This document shows positions 54,911-64,000 of a stretch of DNA of 64,000 bases, piece by piece. The DNA comes from Mya arenaria (Eukaryota > Mollusca > Bivalvia > Myida > Myidae), in the NCBI RefSeq assembly GCF_026914265.1, contig NC_069124.1, forward strand, positions 86,638,915 through 86,702,914. The letters are read 5' to 3'. Under the pieces are notes generated by a model. It was not told where the DNA came from and ran no database searches. It saw only the letters and a program-made list of their open reading frames with translations. A program made the position numbers and the translations under genes. The first letter of the stretch is position 1. Each line of letters begins with the position of its first letter.

Positions 54911-56177
54911 TAATGTAACAGAAACAGTAAGTTATACTAACTCAAATAATAAGTAAAACCGCTTAAAACAAAATGTTTTAAGTGATTCCAGTGTTGGTAA
55001 AATTGTGTGTATCCGCGAAGTTCAAACAATACAAAGACAAACTAAATCTCAAATATTTAATCTGAAAGACAGGTAGAACAACACAGAAATCAAAGCCAGC
55101 TGTGGGCTAAGGTATGCTTAACATGTTATATAATTTACACTTCATCCTATTATGACAATCCTGTGAGTGACATAATCCATAACTGGTAGGTCTTGCTTAT
55201 CTTAAAAATTGTATTTTAAAAATTCATGTCTTTTACAGGTAATCTAATAGTAATATTGATAATGGCTGTTCATTGTACAATGAACTGTTTCAGTTCATAT
55301 AAAAAAAATATTTTAGCATGAAACATTGAACTGGTAGGTCTAATAAAACTTTAAAACAGTCTTTTAAACATGCATATCTTTTACTCTTATTGTAACATTG
55401 ATATTGACTGTTCATTGACAGCAATGAACTATTACAGTTTCTACTAACTTATTTTAGGTCCTCTATCCAACGGAATATACCCAGCTACTTTAAAAATGCA
55501 AAATACTGTGTTCCTTTGAGATATATTAATAAACAATAATGTGAACTAAATTTAAAAAAAAGTTCAATAGTGATAGTGCACGAAGCTTGAATGGTGTAGA
55601 AATGAAATTATAGCACATTTGAGGTTTTCATATATATACATACATGTACAATATTATTAATATATGCATAGTCTGATAAATGCTTAAAGTATGTTGTTGA
55701 ATAATATCATTCATTCCATAATGGAATATATAAATATGCAAAATATCAAACCCACAAATAAGCTCTAATATCTCCATTTTACGGTTAATCATTATGTTAA
55801 ATTTTGATACCTGATAAGCCCAAATGGTATCATTTAAAGGTTACTGCTTGTTGATAACCATTATGTAAAATAAATGACCAAAAGTGCATTGATACAGTTT
55901 CTATTTTATTTCAACTGATACGAGCCATAAAATGAGCCAGTTTGCTCTGTTTCAAAGCCAAAAAACATTACATCTTTTTCTTCCCCTTACACTTTGAAAT
56001 GATATAAAAAAAAAAAATGGCATCATAAGGTATCAAAATATCCCATATTGATGTATTCCGTACCTTAAAGCTGCATGACATAGCGTGCATTTACATGTGA
56101 ATGAGGTTTTCATTTTGAATTACAAAAATGTGCCAAATAGAGTATTTATCAAATGATCAAATCTTCAAATATCAAAG
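54911..56177. other. Non-coding stretch
   Basis: AT-rich; two similar stretches near 55225-55320 and 55370-55450 share 'ttgatattgactgttcattg'-like wording, suggesting an old local duplication. No gene was recognised. Confidence 0.4.
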
Positions 56178-57143
56178 CTACTACACTGACCTAGGTAACA
56201 GCCATGGCATTGAAAATGCTGCTACACTGACCTGGGTAACAGCCATGACGTTGAAAATGCTGCTTCACTGACCTGGGTAACAGCCATGACATTGAAATGC
56301 AGCTACACTGTTCTGCGTAACAGCCATGACATTGAAAATGCTGCTTCACTGACCTGGGTAACAGCCATGACATTGAAATGCAGCAACACTGTTCTGCGTA
56401 ACAGCCATGACATTGAAAATGCTGCTTCACTGACCTGGGTAACAGCCATGACATTAAAAATGCTGCTTCCTGACCTGGGTAACAGCAATGACATTAAAAT
56501 GCTGCTACACTGACCTGGGTAACAGCTATGATGTTGAAAATGCTGCTACACTGACCTTGGTAACAGCCATGACATTGAATGCAGCTAAACTGTTCTGCGT
56601 AACAGCCATGATATTGAAAATGCTGCTACACTGACCTGGGTAACAGCCATGACATTAAAAATCCTGCTACACTGACCTGGGTAACAGCCATGACATTGAA
56701 AATGCTGCTACTCTGACTGGGTGACAGCCATGACACTTGAATGCTGCTACTCTGACTGGGTGACAGCCATGACACTTAAATGCTGCTACACTGACCTGAC
56801 TAACAGCCATGACATTGGAAATGCTGTTACACTGACCTGCTAGACAGCCATGACATTGAAAATGCAGCTACACTGACCTGGGCAACAGCCATTACATTGA
56901 AAATGCTGCTACACTGACCTAGGTAACAGCCATGAAATTGAAAATGCTGCTACACTGACCGTGGCAACAGCCATTACATTGAAAACACTGCTACACTGAC
57001 CTTGGTAACAGCCATGACATTATATGCAGCTACACTGACCTAGGTAACAGTCATGACATTATATGCAGCTACACTGACCTTGGTAACAGCCATGACATTA
57101 TATGCAGCTACACTGACCTAGGTAACAGTCATGACATTGAAAA
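56178..57143. repeat. 41-bp satellite, 24 copies, with dimer sub-pattern
   Basis: I count 24 head-to-tail units of 39-41 bp ('ctgctacactgacctgggta', 'acagccatgacattgaaaat'). Variants are not random. Units starting 'cagc' with 'ttctgcg' alternate with 'ctgcttcactgacctggg' units in the first third. Units 'gaccttgg' and 'gacctaggtaacagtcat' alternate at the far end. The middle has a pair of 'ctctgactgggtgacag' units. The array starts about 300 bp beyond the PTAR1 stop codon. Frames reading MSWLLPRSV or similar are artefacts. Confidence 0.93.
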
Positions 57144-57443
57144 CATCTTCCCAAATCACATATATTAATTATTGCAAAGTCTGTTGTACTACATAATATA
57201 ATACACCAAAGATCTATGGTATAAACTTGTTCCACAACACTGTAAATACAATACACTTAATATCTATTATTTTTTGGAATAAAAACACAAAGTTGGAAAT
57301 TAGAAAAAAACCACAAGTGGTAGAATTCATGTTATAAACTTGTTCACCATTAGGTATAAAAACCGGCCTATTTCTTACACACAAAGAAATTATAAATATA
57401 AATTACATAAACATTCCACCATTGTTATTAAATTTTGTTTATA

Positions 57444-60400
57444 TTATTTTATCACAGCTTTTTGCATCCAGTCAATGTAGTTTTGAGCAAAAAATTTCTG
57501 AGTGCTGTTTGAGGCCTTGAGTTCATGAGTCTGTACAGAGTTGATCTCACGATATTGCAGGGCCGTAGGATCTAATTCAAGTCGCGTCTTCTTCTGCTGT
57601 ATCCCAGCCCCAGCAGCATCTGGGGAGCCACAGCTGGATGATTGAATGTACAAGCTGTGCAGGCTGTGAAACACATACTTCCTGTAATACAATGAAACAC
57701 TTCATGACTGTCAGATATCTTACACAAAAAAGCAAGAATTACATTGATAATTTCTTTCAGTGGACATTGCACATCACCTTTGATATATCTGCTATTGTAT
57801 GATGGATATTTTTCCAGTACATCTTTTTAAATGTTAATAAGTGAGTAAAATAACTAGCTTTTTTATTTTGATTTAAGCTCTTTGTCATTTTGGAAATCAC
57901 TGATGTTTTTAAGCATATGTAATAAAAGTCGTGAATTTCTGTTTGTCTTTTTGACCACTGACCTATGGCACCACATGGCCTCATGGCCCTGAAATGTGGA
58001 GATCAGATCAGAAGTGAACCGGTGTTCCTTCTCGAGTAGACTGAGGTAGGATATGGACATCTGTACATGCAGCGTCTCCCTCTGTGTGCCGAGGCTTGTG
58101 AGGAGGAACTGGCGGTAGTTGTACCCACATGTATCTGATATGTGCTTGTTCACCCAGCACTCTGTTCTCTGAAGCTCTCCTAGAAGTATCTAGATAAAAC
58201 ATGACAGAATGCTTGAATATGCTGAAGTTTCAGACGACAATGTCTTTATGGACCAGAAATATTCTTAAATAAAATAGAAAACAAATCTTATCTAACCATA
58301 ATCAGTTATTTAATTATTTAAACTAAATACAACAAGGAGTATTTAATTAGTAGTGGCATCATTGCTGCAAAATCACGGTTTCCTTGTGCACATGCATGCG
58401 TAGCATACCACTTTATTTTTCTGTAAGCCTATCCTGTGTTTATATCTTCCACATGGTACTAGTAGTTTAATGGGTTTTTGAAGGCAACATAGCATTTCAC
58501 AATGACTGAAACATGTCTGAATATGGAGAAATTATCAAAGATCAAAGAGCGTAAAGTAAAATATGTATCAGGGATAAATTTGTCAGCAGTGTATTTGATC
58601 TTGAAGGAAAGATAAAAATGTGCAAGGTTTGCGCATGTTGGACACTGCACTTGTTGACTCCAGAACAGAAACTGGCACATGTTGAAAAGGCATCAGAATT
58701 GCTCTCTAAATTCGAAGAAGAGGACGGTCCACTTTGTAGCCCAAGTCCCAGCACCTTAGCACAGTATCGTCACAGGCATATTTTATAAGGGATATTGATT
58801 TCTATATTGTAATTGATCACTATTATACCAAGTGCCCACAGCATGTGGTGTCAAGTTGTTGCATGATAATGCACACGCGCATACCTCTACACTGATGACA
58901 AAAAATTTGCAACAGCATAATCTCCATACAGACCAGACTTCTCACCAGGTGACTTCTAGTTGAAATGCACATCTAGTAGTGTTACCACAGATGTTGTTTT
59001 GTGGCATGCAATGCTGTTTAGAAGTGCCTTATATGAGTGTGTAAGTTATCAAAATATTTCAAAATATAACATTTTTATTTAATAATACAGATACTATATA
59101 TAATACTATACCACTACTAACCTGAATGGAGCAATTGTAAGCATGTTGTACAACCCACAGGCGATGAGACCAGGCGTAGTAGTTGCATGGGTACCTATCC
59201 GCGGCACACGTGCAGATATGCAGCTCTGTGCGTATCTGGGCATGGTAGTCCTGCGGACTCTCCATTGCTTCACCTGGTTACAAAATTACAAAAAATATCA
59301 ATAGATGGTATGCATGCCAAAACATGTCATCATTGTATAATTCATTGGTCAGGAAAAGAAAATAACATATTCAATGCATTTAGCATTTCAGTTCTTCGCT
59401 TATAGTTAAAACATGACTGTAAGGTTTAAAACAGACAGTCTAAATTCCATCTTCTTTAAATAAACTTTTTTAAGCTTAAGCTAGTATAGTGATGTTGTCC
59501 CTAATTCATACTAGCAGTGTTATACCATTCTGTGCGGCTTGGTTGTTCTGTTGAAGGTCAAGGTTAAGGTCAATGGCATCCATGCAAACAAAACCATCCC
59601 GTCCACTGCCTGTGCTCATATTTGACCCCTGGCTCGACTGCAGGTGGTTGTCAATATATCTCCCTAACAACCAGCGCCTTTAAACATCAAATGCAGTTTA
59701 AAACTAATTCAATTTATTATCTTCTTTAAAATTTCAAAACAGGAAAACATTTGTTTTATAAATTAAGAAGGTTACTACTTTACTGCTATTAAGATAATTA
59801 AAATCACACATCAATATAGAAATGGTAGATACCTGTGACAAAATGTTTCTGAGCTCTTGGGGTGTTTGGTGAGCACAAGGGCACTGAGTTTGAGGTCATC
59901 ACCCAAGGCGACCTCCCCTGTCTCCACCAGCTCCTTCCTGGAATATTCATCTTACACTTGCACATACTATCCACTGGTTTTCATACAGCATGCTATCAAT
60001 AATCATTCTCTCTATCACTCACAAGTCCTTTTACAAACCAAATTTTCGGAAAAATGCAAATACATTTTAGCAGTAAAACTAGAGATTGCTTTTTTGAAAA
60101 AGCACTTGTCTCCCCCTGTGTGTGGTTGTATGTGAGAAATAATCAATAATGGACATGAAATTTGTACTTTTGGACCAGAGATGAACCAACATATGGGTCA
60201 TCTACTTGTCATGTCAAACCTGCAAACCAAGTTTGAAGTTCCTGGGTCCAAGCATACTATTGTTATTAAGCTGAAACAAAGTGTGACCTACAGACTGATG
60301 GACAGGGCAAAAAAATATCTTCCCCCCTAAAAAGAGGCGAAAACTTTTATACAACCTAGTCTGCTCTTTTGCAAGATAAAGCTAAATTTCAAATTGATTA

Positions 60401-63346
60401 AGATTTTGTGATTCAGCCCACAAATGTGAGTTTTCGATAGCTGGCAATATGGTCAATTGTGCTAACAGAGAGCTAGCTTATTTTTGGGTCAGATTTTTTT
60501 TTTGTCTTCAATAGAAACAGATAACTGATGAAACTAATCAACTAAAATCATGGGTTAGTGGGTCTACCTGATGTTCCATGCAGTGTAGCATTCCGGGTTA
60601 AACAACACTACAGCTCTGGACAGAAAGCAAACCTCTTTGGGCTCTAAAATATACGATATGAAGTGATAAATTGGAAAGTATACTGTATAGTACATAATAA
60701 TGGGTTCATTTAAACTTGGCAACATGGACATTCCAAATATTACATTCCGTTAGATTTGGGTCTGAAACTTTGACATTAAATTTTGTCATCAGTATACATT
60801 CCTCAAGGAATTATGAGAACGAAGCTATGCTAAACCTTATTTAATACAGATGAAACATTTTGACCAATGCTCAAGCTTAAAAATGATGTCAAAATTTTGG
60901 TCATTGCTAGTTAAATGTATCTGTTTATGCTCACAGACCAAATGCAAGTTTGTCACCCCCAAAAATTTCAAATGAAACATTGGTTAACATAGCTGTATAT
61001 TCCCAACCTGTGAAACTGCATGTGTTTTTGTCCCTCCAGTCCATGAGGGCATGATAGGCGAACTGGAAGAGGATTCTAACACTCCATAGCTCCACACCCA
61101 GCTTGTGGTCCACCAACACAACCGGGCTGCAGTTGTTCTTGGGCTCCAGCACAGGTATGTAGTCAAACTCGTCACTGGAAATATTTACACAAACTTTTAT
61201 TGTAAGAAAGTTTTAACTCAATAATGTCTTTATCAGATGAATAATTAAAGCTAAAGTAACTCTTGAGACGTTTGTTTTTCCCTTGTCTTTCCCTTTTTAT
61301 AACACCTTTCCATACACAGTATTACCTGTATAAAATTATTAGCCACGCTAGGGCATATAAGGGATATTTTAACATCATTTGGAATTTGTTATGCTTCCAT
61401 GTTATGCCACAACTCTAAACCATAAATCCAATGCCAAAATTCATAAGCATATAGTATAGGTGATTGTCTATTTGAAGGTTTGTATGAAAATTAATCGTTC
61501 AAATCTGGCGCAGTCAGATGAACGATATTTTTCACATGTACCTCAAAATAAATGATAATGGCAGAAATATTTTTGTTAGACAACCTTGTCACAGTCTTCA
61601 AGTCATTTTTATCTTTCGTCTGTTCCCCTGAAAATGCATACGTGTAGAAACGTTATTTGAATATTGGTATTTGCCAAACATACATCACTGGTTTATTACA
61701 TGATCATCCTCTCCTGAAAATAACCTATGTACTACCTATGCCAGCATTATAATACATCGTATGGTACTCACATAAAATAATAAGACAAACTATGAAGTTA
61801 CAATTTTAATATGAATGAACAATATGTTGACCAATAAGTATGTCATTTAAAAAGATCATCAATATGAAAATTTAACACTAATACAATTAAAAGATTTTGT
61901 TTTAAATTACAATTCCATTAATCTAAAAGTTATTTCAACCATTATTTAAGCTTAAATCCTTTAAGTTGACAAACAGGAGTAAAGTACTTTAAAATACTCA
62001 CTGATCAACATAAATTAATCAAGCCCATAATACCAAGCCAGCATTCGTAAAACATGATTTTCTAACTTAAGTATAGTCATTTGCATAAAGTATCTAACTG
62101 GTCAATTGATGAATTTACTGGATAATTTCTGAAATCCTTTATTTTTTGTATTTTTTTTTATCTTATTTTTTGTCAGCAGTCTTATATAACTGGTTTCCAT
62201 GCATTTTATCAGAAATTGGCTTGTTCCAAGACAAAAAATAAAAAAGGTTGTCAAAACGTTCAATCTGTGAGAGTGCAGCTTTAATGAAAACAGGATAATA
62301 TGATAGCTACAATAATGAGCTATCAGGGATACTTTTTTTTATTGTTTTGACATTTTTTATGTATCCTTGTAACGCTTCAAATCTCTACTATTTAACACTG
62401 GGCGAAAGAATATATAGTAATATTATGCATTGATGTTGAATAATAATGACAAAATTGTTCAATATATACCCGACAGTGATCTAAACTGGATTGAATTTGT
62501 CAATAGAGTCTTATTTTCACATAAATATATTCTTGGTATAGAGATAATTTCAAAATTGTGGCCGCAAGGATTATCTGCGCAAGGACCATTCGCTACTTTT
62601 TGCAGGGATGGTGGACGTCTCGAGTCTGCCATAGTAAAAAAAATTGTCAAAAGACTTTTTGACGGCCATTTAGGTGGACTAAATTATATGACAGTAAGAT
62701 GACGATAATGCAATTTACTGTAATTTTCACCATCGTAATATGGTGTTTTCATTCTCAATCACGTTTTCATTATCATGGTATCTGGAATAAAAAGCTTAAT
62801 AATAATGGTTCATGTTGTAAATATTTGTTGATCCCTTCAACTAAAAATGTAGTTCAAAGACTTCAGACAGGTTGTCCGGTTAGCGTAGTGGTAAGCGCAC
62901 TCGATTCTCATCAAGGTGACCTGAGTTCGATTCCCGGCCTGGGTGCAAGTGAGTTTGGTTAGTGGTCACCAAGCCGGACAAGTGGGTTTTCTCCGGATAC
63001 TACAGTTTCCCTCACAACACAAGACCACAGCCTCGCGCAACATCGTGCAAACAAGAGTGACTTAGTAGAAGCTATCAAAGCTTTTTTTCACAATCGTTGT
63101 CAAATATATGTTTAAACTAATTACATTTTGACTTAAACTTAAGACGAATATTAAATTAATTTCATCAATTCAGCTTGTGGGAAGCTTATAACAATGATAA
63201 TGTGTTAATGTTTATTATTTCAATCATGGTTATGTTTACAATCATGGTAGAAATGATAGACTCTTTTATTACATGTTTCCATCCCTTTTAAAGGCATTAT
63301 TTAGATCTTGTAGAAGTCTTTTCCCTCTTTTATCAGGCGAGTACAT
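57444..63346 (-). CDS. PTAR1: Protein prenyltransferase alpha subunit repeat-containing protein 1 (8 exons, 396 aa)
   Basis: PTAR1 pairs with the RabGGTase beta subunit to form geranylgeranyltransferase III, which adds a second lipid to proteins such as the Golgi SNARE YKT6. Exons with GT-AG borders: 63273-63346, 61008-61174, 60568-60643, 59833-59937, 59526-59677, 59122-59273, 57963-58189 and 57444-57681. They join in frame to 396 residues (human 402). The start is MYSPDKRGKRLLQDLNNAFK, parallel to the human VVKDITNAFRR region; the junction AT|T restores the Ile-Asp pair. Prenyltransferase alpha-type repeats are visible as NPECYTAWNIRKELV, SSETFCHRRWLLGRY, NYYAWSHRLWVVQH, GYNYRQFLLTSL and HEAMWCHRKYVFHSL. 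The C-terminus ends NYIDWMQKAVIK. Introns hold a mariner remnant, a tandem-family unit, a MITE arm and a SINE. The start is 92 bp from a divergent plus-strand exon. Confidence 0.96.
58618..58962 (+). mobile_element. Mariner transposase remnant in PTAR1 intron 6
   Basis: On the plus strand: KVCACWTLHLLTPEQKLA and 'HVEKASELLSKFEEEDGPL' (58621-58735) correspond to the mariner segment KVCARWVPHLLTPEQ and its following helix. Then after a gap LLHDNAHAHT (58855-58884) is the HDNA motif with the second catalytic Asp, and SPYRPDFSPGDF (about 58921-58956) is the SPYSPDLSPSDF block in another frame, ending in a stop. The first catalytic Asp region is deleted. No inverted termini were found. It is antisense to PTAR1. 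Confidence 0.8.
60166..60330 (+). repeat. Single dispersed unit of the 'gaccaacctccctaccaag' family
   Basis: 'gggtcatctacttgtcatgt', 'caaaccaagtttgaagtt', 'gggtccaagcatact', 'gttattaa' and 'gacagggcaaaaaaatatct' parallel the array at 32818-33690. It lies in PTAR1 intron 3. Confidence 0.7.
62150..62284 (+). mobile_element. TTAA-MITE, single arm, in PTAR1 intron 1
   Basis: 'ttttttgtcagcagtcttat', 'ataactggtttccatgcatt', 'ggcttgttccaagacaaaaa' and 'tctgtgagagtgcagctttaa' correspond to the right arm of the element at 48413-48761. The left arm is absent; the terminal TTAA is present. Confidence 0.85.
62870..63110 (+). mobile_element. tRNA-headed SINE, family 2, in PTAR1 intron 1
   Basis: An A-box-like 'tagcgtagtggtaagc' and a perfect B box 'gttcgattccc' (62925-62935) head the element. 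The body has 'gtgagtttggttagtggtca', 'agtgggttttctccggatac', 'cacaacacaagaccacagcc' and the tail 'tttcacaatcgttgt'. The orientation is opposite to PTAR1. It is the best preserved copy of the family in the window. Confidence 0.85.
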
Positions 63347-63438
63347 TTTCTAGTTTTGTTTACATGCTCCGATTTTACAACGCTGAATTATTTTGCACCG
63401 GCTTGCGTGGGATTTTATAAAAACAAAAGTGCTTGAAA
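63347..63438. promoter_or_regulatory. Candidate bidirectional promoter, PTAR1 and unidentified gene
   Basis: Only 92 bp separate the PTAR1 ATG (minus, 63346) from the ATG of a plus-strand exon (63439), so both promoters and 5' UTRs must overlap or lie within the opposite gene. The stretch contains 'ttttataaaaac' (TATA-like, about 63412-63423) and 'caccggcttgcgtggg' as its only GC-rich patch. Confidence 0.5.
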
Positions 63439-63490
63439 ATGGCATCAAGAAGACGACGTGCTTCATTTAGTGACGATGAAGATGACACAG
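63439..63490 (+). CDS. First coding exon of an unidentified gene (partial)
   Basis: ATG at 63439 opens MASRRRRASFSDDEDDT, followed by a donor 'gttaaat' at 63491 after one base of the next codon. The arginine run and acidic SDDEDD patch (casein-kinase-2-like sites) are typical of nuclear proteins, but the family cannot be named from 17 residues. The short distance to PTAR1 and the absence of competing starts support a real first exon. I could not place the next exon with confidence in the last 500 bp. Confidence 0.45.
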
Positions 63491-64000
63491 GTTAAATATT
63501 AAACAACATGTTATAAATTGTTAAGCCTTTTATAGATGAATAAATAATACTTAGCCAGAAATTCTCGATTCACTAGTGTCATAGTATTCGGGTGATTAGA
63601 TTTCGGTTATAATTTAACATTATACTATGGGGGAATATGACAGAAACCGGGGCTTTTTTCGTAAACAGCGATGCATTTCAACTGAAGGATTGACCGACAT
63701 TTCCATGTGTAACATGATTTAGAGGAAACTTTATGTATACAAATTTCTTAATCAGCTGTTTTAAGAATTACTTTATCTAAGGACTTCCTTGCGATTCGGT
63801 AAGCTCAATTTAAATGATTGAGTTCAGCAACGATCACTATTAAATCTTAAAATAACATTCTTATTAACTATTCTTTGTTACATTTATTGTACCTACTTGT
63901 ACTGACCTTAAATCTAGGACTCATCCGTCTCCAATTATTTTTCTTCCTCTGAAGTTCACTATGACCCTGTCCAGGCAATTGGTAACTCAATATAACAAGG
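63491..64000. other. Probable first intron of the unidentified plus-strand gene
   Basis: No exon fits the required phase. A short open phrase after an acceptor at about 63918 (DSSVSNYFSSSEVHYDPVQ) is in the wrong phase for direct joining, so it is not called. Confidence 0.3.

Noticed and set aside
56191-56513. Overlapping 63-87-codon frames in the 41-bp satellite
   Set aside because: Period effects of the repeat; the frame changes wherever a unit is 39 or 40 bp instead of 41.
62430-62702. 90-codon plus-strand frame in PTAR1 intron 1
   Set aside because: No family recognised; its place between a MITE arm and a SINE suggests repeat-derived sequence.
62870-62945. tRNA gene on the plus strand
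   Set aside because: A and B boxes are good, but acceptor-stem pairing is lacking and the body recurs at 39.5 and 52 kb; it is a SINE head.

Overview
The window is a stretch of AT-rich, repeat-laden, intron-rich nuclear DNA from an invertebrate animal, most likely a bivalve mollusc. The grounds are: clear animal orthologues with GT-AG introns; intron-free HSPA12-type Hsp70 genes in tandem (a family known to be expanded in bivalves); tRNA-headed SINEs; several degenerate LINEs; and tandem or dispersed repeats of the kind common in bivalve genomes (for example the 'gaccaacctccctaccaag' family). The species cannot be named from the sequence alone.

Layout. Positions 1-22 kb hold no convincing host gene. 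They contain a ~250-bp dispersed repeat (called R1 here; copies near 3.3, 3.5, 5.4 and 16.5 kb), two tRNA-like SINEs (1.7 and 11.9 kb) and LINE remnants at 6.9-8.7, 13.4-15.3, 15.9-16.4 and 19.5-21.1 kb. There is also one CCAAT/NRF1-rich promoter-like island at 12.82-12.89 kb. A 17-copy, 33-bp satellite occupies 22.37-22.93 kb. From 23.5 to 28.4 kb two minus-strand HSPA12-like genes stand in tandem: the first is intact (580 aa, one exon), the second is broken by a frameshift and a nonsense codon. Both start with MGxxxS, a possible N-myristoylation signal.

From 34.4 to 42.9 kb lies COPS2 (COP9 signalosome subunit 2, minus strand, 11 exons, 442 aa, complete). About 4-5 kb upstream of it, in the opposite direction, lies DDA1 (plus strand, 46.9-49.4 kb, about 98 aa), a subunit of DDB1-CUL4 ubiquitin ligases. 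Two genes acting on cullin-RING ligases are therefore head to head, separated by LINE debris. From 57.4 to 63.3 kb lies PTAR1 (minus strand, 8 exons, 396 aa, complete), the alpha subunit of geranylgeranyltransferase III. It is divergently paired, with a 92-bp gap, with the first exon of an unidentified plus-strand gene (63439-63490) that runs off the window.

Introns and spacers of the right half carry a TTAA-flanked inverted-repeat MITE family (one full copy, two half copies), a 789-bp foldback element in COPS2 intron 1, more SINEs, mariner and hAT transposase remnants, several tandem arrays, and a 24-copy 41-bp satellite just beyond the 3' end of PTAR1. No rRNA, canonical tRNA gene, CRISPR array or LTR/virus-like element was recognised.
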